33,196 bases of DNA from an uncultured Elioraea sp. (GCA_937927455.1 CALBEG010000284.1:1-33196); one strand, 5' to 3'; counted from the first letter of the stretch, positions 9,337 through 19,176 are shown. Notes: generated by a model from the letters alone, not told the origin. Made by a program: numbers and translations.

Positions 9337-9983
9337 CGCCTGAACAGGCGGCCGCGTTCATCGCAACCCACACCTGCATCCTCCGCCCACCCCTGGTTCC
9401 CGAAGTCGCGCTGCACCTCGCCAATCAGATGATGCCGATCTGGCAGGCGACGGAAGCCTGGCTCGCGCGGGAGGGGATCGAGCCGCCGTATTGGGCCTTC
9501 GCCTGGCCGGGCGGGCAGGCGCTCGCGCGGTTCGTGCTCGACAGCCCCGGTCTGGTGGCTGGCCGGTCTGTGCTCGATTTCGCTGCCGGCTGTGGTTTGG
9601 CCGCGATCGCGGCAGCGATGGCTGGGGCAGAGCGGGTGGTGGCCACAGAGATCGACCCGCTCGCCGCCGCCGCCATTCGAGCGAACGCAGCGTTGAACGG
9701 GGTGTCGGTCGAGGTCACAGTCGGCGACGCGCTGGCTGCGCCTCCCTTGGCGGGGGTGATCCTTGCCGGCGATGTCTGTTACGAGCGCGCCATGACCGCT
9801 CGGGTCTGGCCCTGGCTGCAGGCGGCCGTGCGTGCCGGAGCGACCGTGCTGCTCGCCGATCCCGGGCGCGCTTACCTGCCGCGCGAGGGGCTCGAGCCGA
9901 TCGGTCGCTTCCTCGTCCCGGTCAGCCGCGACCTCGAGGACCGTGAGGAGCGCGAGACGACGATCTATCGTGTCCTGCCGTGA
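9333..9983 (+). CDS. Class I SAM-dependent protein methyltransferase (ETF-beta lysine methyltransferase / COG3897-like)
   Basis: ATGA overlap with ubiA; LRPPLVPEVALHLANQMMPIWQATEAWLAREGIEPPYWAFAWPGGQALARFVLDSP...VLDFAAGCGLAAIAAAMAGAERVVATEIDPLAAAAIRANAALNGV. Confidence 0.8.
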   Translation: MTPEQAAAFIATHTCILRPPLVPEVALHLANQMMPIWQATEAWLAREGIEPPYWAFAWPGGQALARFVLDSPGLVAGRSVLDFAAGCGLAAIAAAMAGAERVVATEIDPLAAAAIRANAALNGVSVEVTVGDALAAPPLAGVILAGDVCYERAMTARVWPWLQAAVRAGATVLLADPGRAYLPREGLEPIGRFLVPVSRDLEDREERETTIYRVLP

Positions 9984-9994
9984 CGGTTGCCGCT

Positions 9995-10765
9995 CTACAC
10001 CGCCAGGGGCACAAGGGCAGTGGCGATCGCTTCGACGTCACGGGCCGCCTCGCTGGTCGGGTGGCGGGTGAGGAAGGGCTGCTGGCGTCGGATCGCCTCG
10101 GCAACACGCGGATCGCGCCGGATCACGCCGGCGAGCGGCGGGGCGGCGCCGAGGAAACGGAGGCAGGATTTCTGCAGGATTGCCGCGGTCCGTTCCCCAG
10201 CGAGGCGGGTGGAGGCGAAGTTGACGACGATGCGTCGGTCGCCCTGGGGATTGTCCAGCGTGGCGAGCTTGAGGCAGGCGTAGGCGTCCGTTAGGGCCGT
10301 CGGCTCGTCGGTGGTGAGTACGAGCAGCGTGTCGGCGCCTGCCGACAGCCGCCGCTGCAGCCGCTCGATTCCCGCGCCGAGATCGAGCACGGCGAGATCG
10401 TAACCGAGCGGGGCGGCGAGGGCGGAGAGAATCCTCTCTGCCGTGGCCTCGTCCGCCCCGGAAAGCGCCCCCGAGCCAGACCGGCCCGCGACGACGTCGA
10501 ACCCGACGTCCGGGAGCGGTGTGACGCACGCTGCGATCGGCTCGCCGCGCAGCAGGGCCGAAATGTCGCGCCGTGGGTCGAGCCCGAGCTGTACGTCGAC
10601 ATTGGCAAGGCCGACATCCGCATCGACGAGAAGCACGCGCAACCGCTGCGCGGCGAGCGCCTGCGCGAGGCTGATCGCGAACCAGGTTTTGCCGACGCCA
10701 CCCTTGCCGGAGGCGACCGCGATGAGGCGTGGGCGAGAGGCGAGGGTGGCCGGGCGGGGAATCAT
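9995..10765 (-). CDS. flhG: MinD/ParA-like ATPase, flagellar number regulator FlhG/FleN type
   Basis: IAVASGKGGVGKTWFAISLAQALAAQRLRVLLVDADVGLANVDVQLGL; immediately downstream of and overlapping flhF. Confidence 0.85.
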   Translation of the reverse strand: MIPRPATLASRPRLIAVASGKGGVGKTWFAISLAQALAAQRLRVLLVDADVGLANVDVQLGLDPRRDISALLRGEPIAACVTPLPDVGFDVVAGRSGSGALSGADEATAERILSALAAPLGYDLAVLDLGAGIERLQRRLSAGADTLLVLTTDEPTALTDAYACLKLATLDNPQGDRRIVVNFASTRLAGERTAAILQKSCLRFLGAAPPLAGVIRRDPRVAEAIRRQQPFLTRHPTSEAARDVEAIATALVPLAV

Positions 10766-11697
10766 GCGGCGAGCTCCGAGGTCGGACGGCGGCGTGCGGC
10801 CGGGGCGGAGAGAAGCCAGGTTCCAAGCAAGCCAGGGTCGAGCGGGATGAGCCCGTCGGCGGCCCCGGGCCCTATCCCCCCTTCGCCGAGGGCGAGGCCG
10901 GCCGAGGCGGCGGCGAGCACGGAGCCCAGGCGGCGGGCGAGGTCGAGCCTGGTCGGCAGAAGATACTCGACCCCCCGCGCCGCCATGGCGTGCGCGATTT
11001 CGCCCGCTTCCTCGGCATCAAGGGCGGCCGGCAGGACCAGCACTGCCTCCGCCCCGACCGCCTGAATGATGGCGGCAAGCTCGGTGCCGTCCTGGTCGGA
11101 GAACGGATCGGTGCCGGCATAATCGACGAGAGCCGGTGCCTCTGGTGCACGGCGCGCGATCGCCTTGGCAAGACGCGGAATGTCGGGGGCGACCACAAGG
11201 TTGAGGCCGAGGAGGCGGGTGAAGGCGGCGAGCTGGTCGACGGCTCCGGCGCGACGCCCGTCGGCGGCGATGACAGAGGGCGAGACGCCGGCAAGACGAA
11301 GCCGGGTAGCGAGCTTGGCGGTGGTGAGCGTTTTGCCGGCACCGGGAGGCCCGCAGAGAATGATCACGTGCCCAGGAGCGAGGGGCAGCGTAGCGAAGCG
11401 AAAGGCGTCCGCGATCGCCTCGCCGAGCGGACGCGTGCGAGAAAGCCGCGCGAGGCAACGTTCGGGCACACCGTGTGCCCGCAAGGCCGCCACATCCCAG
11501 GCCGGTGCAGTCGGGACCGTGGGCATGGCGGGGACGGCTGCGACGTGCGCGTCGTCCGCTTCACCCACCGCCGCAGTGACCTCGACGCCGCCCCCGACGC
11601 GCCGCGTGGCCAGGATCAGCGCGTCCTCACCGAGTTCGGCACGCGCGCGGGCGAGCGCCTGGGCGGAGGTCGGGGCGTGGAAGATTCGAAGCCGCAT
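10762..11697 (-). CDS. flhF: Flagellar biosynthesis SRP-like GTPase FlhF
   Basis: MRLRIFHAPTSAQALARARAELGEDALILATRRVGGGVEVTAAV; P-loop ILCGPPGAGKTLTTAKLATRLRLAG; DYAGTDPFSDQD; between flhA and flhG. Confidence 0.88.
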   Translation of the reverse strand: MRLRIFHAPTSAQALARARAELGEDALILATRRVGGGVEVTAAVGEADDAHVAAVPAMPTVPTAPAWDVAALRAHGVPERCLARLSRTRPLGEAIADAFRFATLPLAPGHVIILCGPPGAGKTLTTAKLATRLRLAGVSPSVIAADGRRAGAVDQLAAFTRLLGLNLVVAPDIPRLAKAIARRAPEAPALVDYAGTDPFSDQDGTELAAIIQAVGAEAVLVLPAALDAEEAGEIAHAMAARGVEYLLPTRLDLARRLGSVLAAASAGLALGEGGIGPGAADGLIPLDPGLLGTWLLSAPAARRRPTSELAA

Positions 11698-11700
11698 GGC

Positions 11701-13800
11701 TCAGATCGTGCCGACGGTGCGCACGCGCGCACGGGGGTGGATCTCGGCTTGGCTGATGACAGGGGTGGCGGGGCGGAAACGCTCGACAACCGCGCGCACA
11801 TGGTGCCTCACCTGCGGGCTCGCCAGCAAGGCGGCCTGCTCGCCCGCCGCTGCGGCCTTCTCGAACGCATCGCGCAGGCGGGCGACGAACTCCTGCAGCT
11901 TCGACGGCGCCATGGCGAGCTGGCGGTCTTCGGGCGGCCCGACGAGCGCCTCGGCGAAGGCACGCTCCCACTCGGCCGAGAGGGTGATCAGCGGGACGTA
12001 GCCCTTCGGGCCTGTCAAACTGTCGGTGATCTGCCGGGCAAGCCGCATGCGCACCGTGGCGAGCAGGGCCGAGAAGCTCCGCGCCGATGCGGCCCCCTCG
12101 AGGATCCCCTCCAGGATCGTCGGCAGGTCTCGGATCGACACGCGCTCGGCGAGCAGGGCCTGCAGCACGCGCTGGATGGTGCCGGTGCTGACCTGCTGCG
12201 CGTTCAGATCCGAGACGAGTTTCTGGTGCTCGCGCGGCAGGTCGTCGAGAAGCTTTTGCGTGTCGGCGAAGGAGAGCAGTTCGGCGAGATGGTCGCGCAC
12301 GAGTTCCGTGAGGTGGGTGACCAGCACCGAGGCCGGATCGACGACGGTGAGGCCGCGCGCCTGGGCCTCGTCGCGGAGCGTTTCGTCGATCCAAATTGCG
12401 GGCAATCCGAACGCGGGTTCCGTCGTGCGCTCCCCGGGAAGCTGGATGGGCGCTCCGGTCGGATCCATCGCCAGGAGCATGGTCGGGCGGAGATCGGCGC
12501 GCCCCGCTTCGATCTCTTTCAGCCGCACGACGTAGGTGGTGGGCGGCAGTTGGACATTGTCCTGGATTCGCACGGGAGGCAGCAGGAAGCCGAAGTCCTG
12601 CGCGAGGCTCCTCCTCAGCGCGCGGATTTGTTCGGTGAGACGCTGGCCGGCCTCGCCGGTGGCAAGCCGAAGCAGGCCGTAGCCGAGTTCGAGCCTGATC
12701 GCATCGATGCGTAGCGCCTGCGCCGGTTCCTCGGCGGCGGCTGCGGGGGCTGGCTGGGCGGCTGTTTCTGCCGCTCGGGCCGTTGCCGCCTCGGTCGCGC
12801 GCTGGCGGGCCCAGGCTGCCGCACCGGCGGCTGCAGCGAGCATCAGGAACGGCAGGGCGGGAAGGCCCGGCAGCAGGGCAAGCGTGCCGGCCGCCGCCGA
12901 AGCGAGGGCGAGCGGCTTCGGTGAACCGGCGAGCTCGCGGGCCAGCGCCTGGTCGGTCGTGCCGTCCACCCCCGCTTTGGTGACGACAATGCCGGCAGCG
13001 GTGGAGACGAGCAGGGCCGGGATTTGGCTGACCAGCCCGTCGCCGATGGTGAGCAGGGTGTAGGTTCGCGCCGCGTCGGCCAGCGGCAGGCCCACCCTGC
13101 CCATGCCGAGGGCGAGCCCGCCGAGGATGTTGATCAACGTGATGACGAGGCCTGCGATCGCATCGCCGCGGACGAACTTCGCTGCACCGTCCATGGCGCC
13201 GAAGAAGGCGCTCTCCTCCTCAAGCTGCTTGCGGCGCGCCCGCGCCCCGGCCTCGTCGATCAGCCCGGCGGAGAGGTCAGCGTCGATCGCCATCTGCTTG
13301 CCTGGCATCGCATCCAGGCTGAACCGCGCCGCGACCTCGGCGATTCGCCCAGAGCCCTTAGTGATCACGACGAAGTTCACGAGAACCAGGATCGCGAACA
13401 CGATCAGCCCGATCACCACGTCGCCTGCCATCAGGAACCCACCGAAGGCGGCGATCACCGCACCGGCAGCCTGCGGCCCCTCGTGGCCGGAGCTGAGGAT
13501 GAGCCGCGTCGAGGCGATATTCAGCCCGAGCCGAAGCAGCGTGGTGATCAGCAGCACCGTCGGAAAGGAGGTGAAGTCCAGCGGGCGCTGCATCAGCACT
13601 GCCGTCATCAGCACCAGGATGGAGGCGGTGAGCGACAGGGCGAGGCCGAAGTCGAGCAGCAGCGTTGGCAGCGGAACGACGAGGATGACAACGAGGAGAC
13701 CGACGCCTGCGGCCATCAGCACGTCCGACCCCGGGCGGACGGCGTTCAGCCGCCCGAGCACGGCGGAAACAGGCGCGCTGGCTTCTACCTCACTCGCCAC
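11701..13800 (-). CDS. flhA: Flagellar biosynthesis protein FlhA
   Basis: TTLLRLGLNIASTRLILSSGHEGPQAAGAVIAAFGGFLMAGDVVIGLIVFAILVLVNFVVITKGSGRIAEVAARFSLDAMPGKQMAIDADLSAGLID, the FHIPEP family signature. Confidence 0.97.
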   Translation of the reverse strand: MASEVEASAPVSAVLGRLNAVRPGSDVLMAAGVGLLVVILVVPLPTLLLDFGLALSLTASILVLMTAVLMQRPLDFTSFPTVLLITTLLRLGLNIASTRLILSSGHEGPQAAGAVIAAFGGFLMAGDVVIGLIVFAILVLVNFVVITKGSGRIAEVAARFSLDAMPGKQMAIDADLSAGLIDEAGARARRKQLEEESAFFGAMDGAAKFVRGDAIAGLVITLINILGGLALGMGRVGLPLADAARTYTLLTIGDGLVSQIPALLVSTAAGIVVTKAGVDGTTDQALARELAGSPKPLALASAAAGTLALLPGLPALPFLMLAAAAGAAAWARQRATEAATARAAETAAQPAPAAAAEEPAQALRIDAIRLELGYGLLRLATGEAGQRLTEQIRALRRSLAQDFGFLLPPVRIQDNVQLPPTTYVVRLKEIEAGRADLRPTMLLAMDPTGAPIQLPGERTTEPAFGLPAIWIDETLRDEAQARGLTVVDPASVLVTHLTELVRDHLAELLSFADTQKLLDDLPREHQKLVSDLNAQQVSTGTIQRVLQALLAERVSIRDLPTILEGILEGAASARSFSALLATVRMRLARQITDSLTGPKGYVPLITLSAEWERAFAEALVGPPEDRQLAMAPSKLQEFVARLRDAFEKAAAAGEQAALLASPQVRHHVRAVVERFRPATPVISQAEIHPRARVRTVGTI

Positions 13801-13833
13801 GTCGTTGCGTCCGTCTGCCGCGAACCGCGTCCC

Positions 13834-15228
13834 TCACGCCGGAACCCGATCCTGCGCGGTGGTGGCGTTCGGCGCGGCGGGAATTCTCAGCCCGGCAGCC
13901 GAGTACTCGCGTAGCTTGTTGCGCAGGGTGCGGATGGAGATGCCGAGCAGGGCGGCGGCATGGGTACGGTTGCCGAGGCAGTGCGTGAGCGTTTCGAGAA
14001 TCAGGTCGCGCTCGACGTCGGCGACGGTCCGGCCGACCAGCCCATTCGTTGCGGCAGGGGACGGAACCGCGCTGGAGCCGCTGCCCCCGAGCGCTGCTGG
14101 AGTGCGGAGGGGCGGGCACGCTTCTGCTTCGGCCGCCGGCAGTTCGATCGCATCGACGTCGATGACCTCGCCCGCCGCGAGCAGCACGGCGCGATGGATG
14201 GTGTTCTCGAGCTCACGCACGTTGCCGCGCCACGGCTGTGCCTCGAGCAGGCGCTTTGCCGCCTCGGTGAGCGGCCGAGCGGAAATGCCATTGACGTCCG
14301 CGTACCGACGCGCAAACATTTCCGCAAGCGGAACAATATCGCGGGGCCGGTCGCGCAGCGGCGGCAGGGTCAGGGTGATGACATTGAGGCGGAAGTAGAG
14401 GTCTTCACGGAATGTGCCCTTCTTGACCTCGGCCTCGAGTGGGCGGTTCGTGGTGGCGAGGATCCGCACGTTCACCTTCACCGGTTCGGTGCCGCCGAGC
14501 CGGTCGATCTCGCGCTCCTGGATCGCGCGCAGGAGTTTCGCCTGCAGCCGTACATCCATCTCGCTGATCTCGTCGAGCAGGAGCGTGCCGCCGTCGGCGG
14601 CTTCGAAGCGGCCGATACGGCGCGCGATCGCGCCCGAAAAAGCGCCTTTCTCATGGCCGAACAGTTCGCTCTCGAGCAGATGTTCGGGGATGGCGGCGCA
14701 ATTGACGGCGATGAATGGTCCTGCGGCGCGACGCGAGCGCCGGTGGATATGTCGGGCGAGAACCTCTTTGCCGGTTCCGCTTTCGCCGCGGATTAGCACC
14801 GAGGCGTCGGACGCCGCGATTTGCTCGGCGCGCCTCAGCGTCGCCAGCATCGCCGGATCAACCGCGACCGGCGCCCGCCCGTCGCCGCCGAGGGTCTCGA
14901 GCAGGGCAGCGATCAGTTCGGCGTCTGGTGGCAGGGGGAGGTATTCGCGGGCGCCGGCCCTGATCGCTGCCGCCGCACGCACGGCGTCGGCGCGCGTGCC
15001 GCAAGCGATCACTGGAGCGGCGATCCGTTCCGCTGTCATCTGCGCGATCAGCTCCTCAATCGGCAGCTGCACGTCGCACAGCACGACATCGGCGCCGCGG
15101 CCGCTGCGAAGTTCCGTCAGCGCTGACACCACATCGTCGGCCTGGGCGATCTTCGCCCCGCGACCGATCGCAATCCGCGCCGCCTCGCCGAGTTCCGCCG
15201 CCATCGATCCGACGATCATCACGCGCAT
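13834..15228 (-). CDS. flbD: Sigma-54-dependent transcriptional regulator FlbD (degenerate receiver, AAA+, Fis-type HTH)
   Basis: [82 protein letters not shown]-terminal Fis HTH; placed after fliN as in the Caulobacter fliF-fliG-flbE-fliN-flbD order. Confidence 0.9.
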   Translation of the reverse strand: MRVMIVGSMAAELGEAARIAIGRGAKIAQADDVVSALTELRSGRGADVVLCDVQLPIEELIAQMTAERIAAPVIACGTRADAVRAAAAIRAGAREYLPLPPDAELIAALLETLGGDGRAPVAVDPAMLATLRRAEQIAASDASVLIRGESGTGKEVLARHIHRRSRRAAGPFIAVNCAAIPEHLLESELFGHEKGAFSGAIARRIGRFEAADGGTLLLDEISEMDVRLQAKLLRAIQEREIDRLGGTEPVKVNVRILATTNRPLEAEVKKGTFREDLYFRLNVITLTLPPLRDRPRDIVPLAEMFARRYADVNGISARPLTEAAKRLLEAQPWRGNVRELENTIHRAVLLAAGEVIDVDAIELPAAEAEACPPLRTPAALGGSGSSAVPSPAATNGLVGRTVADVERDLILETLTHCLGNRTHAAALLGISIRTLRNKLREYSAAGLRIPAAPNATTAQDRVPA

Positions 15229-15264
15229 TTCACCACCACTCCCTTCCGTCGGCTTGTTTCTCGC

Positions 15265-15606
15265 TCAGACGCCGCGCTCGCCCTTGACGATCTCGGTCAT
15301 CGTCACGCCGAGGCGGTCATCATCGACCATCACCACCTCGCCGCGTGCCACGAGCCGATTGTTGACGTAGATGTCGATCGCCTCGCCGAGCTTCCGGTCG
15401 AGCTCAACGACCGCGCCGCGCCCGAGCTTCAAAAGTTGGCTTACCTGCATCACCGACTTGCCGAGCACGGCGGAGACCTGGACCGGGATGTCGTAGACAG
15501 CTTCCAGGTCGCGCGCCGAACGCTGAACCGGCTGATCAGCGGCACCGGCGGCTGTCGGCAGAGACGGGTCGAGATCCTTGAGCTCGATCGAGGGCTCGTT
15601 GCTCAT
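15265..15606 (-). CDS. fliN: Flagellar motor switch protein FliN
   Basis: YDIPVQVSAVLGKSVMQVSQLLKLGRGAVVELDRKLGEAIDIYVNNRLVARGEVVMVDDDRLGVTMTEIV. Confidence 0.96.
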   Translation of the reverse strand: MSNEPSIELKDLDPSLPTAAGAADQPVQRSARDLEAVYDIPVQVSAVLGKSVMQVSQLLKLGRGAVVELDRKLGEAIDIYVNNRLVARGEVVMVDDDRLGVTMTEIVKGERGV

Positions 15607-16343
15607 GCATGGTCTCCACGGGACGATGTGTCATCGGGTGAGGCTGGAAGAAGTTCGTTGAGGAGACGACGCATCGCGTCCGCCACCTCGGCAGGGTTGA
15701 TCACGGCCTCGGCGGACGCCCAGCGGACTCGGACTTCCGTCGTCGGCAGTGCGGGATCAGCACGCAGCCGCAGCGGTGCGGGCGAAGCACCGCTTTGCCC
15801 CAGAGTTGCGAGCGACTTCTCGAGCATGCTCGCGGTCTGCGGCGAGGCAAAAAGATCGAGCGCAACTTCGCTGCCGATGCTCCCTTGCAGGTCGGCGACG
15901 AGCCGTTCGATGCGTACGGGCAGGAGCGCCGTTGCATGATCGGGCAGCGTGGTCGCAAGAGAGTCGATCAGGGTCCGGGCGAGAGCGGCGATTGTCGTCT
16001 CAGCAACGCGACGCGCCTCGGCCACACTCGCCGCGATCGCCGTCGCGCAGGTCTCGAGCGCAGTGGCTTGGCGGGCAAGGAGGCCGCCTTCCGCCTCGGC
16101 CACGCCGGCTGCGCGACCCTCGGCAAACGCTTCGGCGCGGGCGAGTTCGAGGTCCTCGAGCGTGAAAGAGGGGGCGATGATCTCGGGCTCGCTTGCCGGT
16201 GGCGTCGCAGGCGGTGGATCGAAGCTCTCGCCGAACAGGACCCTGCGCGGCCGCTGTGTCTGTGCGACATGGCGCTTGGCCAAGGCGGAAAGCGGCAGGG
16301 GACGAGAGCGAGGGGGAGCCGGAAGAGACGGATGTTCGGCCAT
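15603..16343 (-). CDS. fliH: Flagellar assembly protein FliH-like (FlbE position)
   Basis: SFTLEDLELARAEAFAEGRAAGVAEAEGGLLARQATALETCATAIAASVAEA...; between fliG and fliN, overlapping fliN start; start taken at MAEHPSLPAP. Confidence 0.75.
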   Translation of the reverse strand: MAEHPSLPAPPRSRPLPLSALAKRHVAQTQRPRRVLFGESFDPPPATPPASEPEIIAPSFTLEDLELARAEAFAEGRAAGVAEAEGGLLARQATALETCATAIAASVAEARRVAETTIAALARTLIDSLATTLPDHATALLPVRIERLVADLQGSIGSEVALDLFASPQTASMLEKSLATLGQSGASPAPLRLRADPALPTTEVRVRWASAEAVINPAEVADAMRRLLNELLPASPDDTSSRGDHA

Positions 16344-16344
16344 G

Positions 16345-17361
16345 TCAGTACACCATCTCCTCGTCGCGGCCCTCGGAGAGGACGATCTGTCCCGATGCGG
16401 CAAGATCCTTCGCAGCGGCGACGATGCTCGCCTGCGCTTCCTCCACGTCCTTCAGCCGGACGGGACCGAGGGCCTCGATGTCCTCACGCAGCATCTTCGC
16501 TGCACGCTCCGAAAGATTGCTGAAGAACAGATCCTTGATGGTGTCGGATGCTCCTTTGAGCGCGAGAGCGAGTTTCTCCTTCTCGACGGATCGCATCAGA
16601 ACCTGGATGCCCTGGCCGTTAATCCGGACGAGATCGTCGAAGGTGAACATCAGGCTCTTGATCCGCTCTGCCGCGTCGCGGTTGCGTTCCTCCAGGGCGG
16701 CGATGAAGCGTGCCTCGGCCGAACGATCGAGATTGTTGAAGATGTCCGCCATCACTTCGTGCGCGTCGCGCCGCTGCGTGCGCGCGAGGTTGGACATGAA
16801 TTCCTGGCGCAAAGTGCGTTCCACGCCATCAAGGATTTCTTTCTGGACGGACTCCATACGCAACATGCGCATGATGACCTCCATGGCGAAGGCCTCGGGC
16901 AGCAGCTGCAGGACACGTGCCGCGTGGTCCGGCTTGATTCGGGACAGGACAAGGGCAACGGTCTGCGGATATTCGTGCTTCAGGTAATTAGCGAGCACCA
17001 CTTCGTTGACGTTGCCGAGCTTGTCCCACATCGTCCGGCCGGCGGGGCCGCGGATTTCCTCCATAATCTGCGCAACACGGTCGCGCGGCAGGGTCTTGAG
17101 CAGCAGACGCTCGGTGCTTTCGTAACTGCCGACCAGGTTGCCCGTGGCGCTGATCTGACTGGCGAATTCCTGGCAAAGCCGTTCCACAACGGATGACGCG
17201 ACAGGACCCAGAGTTGCCATGGCGGCAGAGATCTCCTTGATCTCGTCCTCGTGCATCTGGGCGAACAGTTTCGCGGCATTCTCCTCGCCGAGGGTGAGCA
17301 TCAACACGGCAGCCTTCTGCGCGCCCGTGAGGCTGCGGTAGTCGTCGCGCACGCGGGGCAT
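16345..17361 (-). CDS. fliG: Flagellar motor switch protein FliG
   Basis: [42 protein letters not shown]...[48 protein letters not shown]. Confidence 0.97.
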   Translation of the reverse strand: MPRVRDDYRSLTGAQKAAVLMLTLGEENAAKLFAQMHEDEIKEISAAMATLGPVASSVVERLCQEFASQISATGNLVGSYESTERLLLKTLPRDRVAQIMEEIRGPAGRTMWDKLGNVNEVVLANYLKHEYPQTVALVLSRIKPDHAARVLQLLPEAFAMEVIMRMLRMESVQKEILDGVERTLRQEFMSNLARTQRRDAHEVMADIFNNLDRSAEARFIAALEERNRDAAERIKSLMFTFDDLVRINGQGIQVLMRSVEKEKLALALKGASDTIKDLFFSNLSERAAKMLREDIEALGPVRLKDVEEAQASIVAAAKDLAASGQIVLSEGRDEEMVY

Positions 17362-17364
17362 CGC

Positions 17365-19026
17365 TCAGTTCTCCTGCGCCATCCAACTGCGCACCACGGC
17401 GACCGCCTCCTCGGGGTGCTTGTCGACGAGTTCGGTGATGCGGCGGATCGAGGAGGCGCGCAGTTTTCCCTCGATGTTGGCAACATCAATCATGTTCTCT
17501 GGTTCGGGCAGCGCCCCGAGGGCGTCCGGTTCGGACGAGATCTGTCCGGCTGCGCCTGCCGTTGTGGCGAGCGGCTGGCTGCCCGACGGACCGGGCAGGG
17601 CGGCCACACCTGAGACCGAGACGAGGCTGCCCGACGCATCGGCCCCCGCCCGTCCCAACCGTTCGATGGCACGGCCTGCGAGCGGCCGAGCGACCAGGAG
17701 AAGAGCGAGCAGCGCGACGACGCCGAACACGACCGTCTCCACCAGTCGGACGAGCTCCGCACGACCAATCGGAAGCCCGAACAGGCTTTCGTCTGCCATC
17801 GGTGTCGGGTCCGCATCGGCGAAGCGGAGATTGACCACCTCGATCCGATCGCCACGCGAATCGTCGAAGCCAACCGCGGAACGGACCAGGGCGGCAAGAC
17901 GATCAAGTTCCTCGGCCGTTCGCGGCCTTGGCTCTCCACCCGCCACGGGAGCGTGATCGACCAGCACGGCGATGGACAGGCGACGAACGGTCGGCGTGTC
18001 GCGCGTGATCTGGCGCAGCACGCGGCCGATCTCGTAGTTCGTCGTCTCCTCCGTCCGGCTCTCCTGCGATCCCGCCTGGGCCCCCTGCGGCTGCGCATTC
18101 GGCAGGTTGTTGCCGACGGTCACATTCTCCGCCCGATCGACGCTCCGGCTCTCTTCCGTCACGCTGTGCACGGACCGCGCGACCTGCTGATCGGGGTCGA
18201 AGCTCTCGCGACTTTCGCTGACGCGGTCGAAATCCATCTCCACCGTGGCCTCGACCCGCACGCGGCCAACCCCGACCGTGCGCTCGAGCATCTCCTCGAC
18301 GGCGCGGGCGAGCCGCATCTCGTGCGCACGGCGCAACTCCTCGGCGTTGAGCGCGAGACCCAGCCCGCCCACCGCCTGGCCGGAGCGGGCGAGGAGCGAG
18401 CCGCGATTGTCGATCACCGAAATGTTCTGCGGTTTGAGGCCCGGAACGGCGGCAGCCACCAGATGAACGATCGCTTGCACCTGTTCGCGGTCGAGGCGCT
18501 GCGCCCCGCTCATCGTCAGCACGATCGAGGCTTGCGCCTCGGCCTCCCGCCGGGAGAAGGGATCGCGCCGCGGCAGGACCAGATGCACGCGCGCGCCGCG
18601 CACACCAGCCAGCGAACGGATGGTTCGCGCCAACTCACCCTCGAGCGCGCGCAGGCGATTCATCTCCTGCTGGAACGACGAGGCGGTGAGACCATCTGCA
18701 CGGTCGAAAATCTCGTAGCCAACGGAGCCGCCTGACGGCAGGCCCTCGGCGGCCAGCGAGAGGCGAAGCCGGGGCACCTGCTCGGTCGGAACGAGGATCT
18801 GCGTCCCGTTTGCGCCAAGGCGGTAGGGCACGCGCTGCCGTTCAAGCGCCTGGACGATTTGTGCCGCGTCGCGTTGATCGAGGTCGCTGTACAACAAGGC
18901 CATCGGCGGTTCGCTGGCGCGGACGGCAAGGAAGAGAATGACCCCGAGTACCGCCGCCCCGACCGCGCCGAGCACAGCGAGCCGCACCGGCCCCAAACTC
19001 CTCAGCCCGACAAGCAGACCGTTCAC
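17365..19026 (-). CDS. fliF: Flagellar M-ring protein FliF
   Basis: PMALLYSDLDQRDAAQIVQALERQRVPYRLGANGTQILVPTEQVPRLRLSLAAEGLPSGGSVGYEIFDRADGLTASSFQQEMNRLRALEGELARTIRSL. Confidence 0.97.
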   Translation of the reverse strand: MNGLLVGLRSLGPVRLAVLGAVGAAVLGVILFLAVRASEPPMALLYSDLDQRDAAQIVQALERQRVPYRLGANGTQILVPTEQVPRLRLSLAAEGLPSGGSVGYEIFDRADGLTASSFQQEMNRLRALEGELARTIRSLAGVRGARVHLVLPRRDPFSRREAEAQASIVLTMSGAQRLDREQVQAIVHLVAAAVPGLKPQNISVIDNRGSLLARSGQAVGGLGLALNAEELRRAHEMRLARAVEEMLERTVGVGRVRVEATVEMDFDRVSESRESFDPDQQVARSVHSVTEESRSVDRAENVTVGNNLPNAQPQGAQAGSQESRTEETTNYEIGRVLRQITRDTPTVRRLSIAVLVDHAPVAGGEPRPRTAEELDRLAALVRSAVGFDDSRGDRIEVVNLRFADADPTPMADESLFGLPIGRAELVRLVETVVFGVVALLALLLVARPLAGRAIERLGRAGADASGSLVSVSGVAALPGPSGSQPLATTAGAAGQISSEPDALGALPEPENMIDVANIEGKLRASSIRRITELVDKHPEEAVAVVRSWMAQEN

Positions 19027-19125
19027 CGAGTATCACTCCCTCGTGCACCGCCGCGGTCTGGCCGGACACGCGCCCGGCGCCATCACGCCCAAGCGTGGAG
19101 GAAATGCGTTGCGACAGGGTTAACG

Positions 19126-19140
19126 CGGCAAAACTTGCCG
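19126..19140. promoter_or_regulatory. Palindromic ftr-like (putative FlbD-binding) site upstream of fliF
   Basis: CGGCAA AAC TTGCCG in the flgD-fliF intergenic region; same motif as 21392-21429. Confidence 0.55.
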
Positions 19141-19176
19141 GGCGGAAAAACCTGCCCGGCCCCGTGACCGGGGACC

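Noticed and set aside
10729-12714. 661-aa plus-strand ORF
   Set aside because: Antisense to flhF/flhA, whose frames give unmistakable family motifs; shadow ORF.
19050-19063. GG-N10-GC on minus strand upstream of fliF as sigma-54 promoter
   Set aside because: Only the GG/GC dinucleotides fit (CGGCCAGACCGCGGC); such matches are expected by chance at this GC content.
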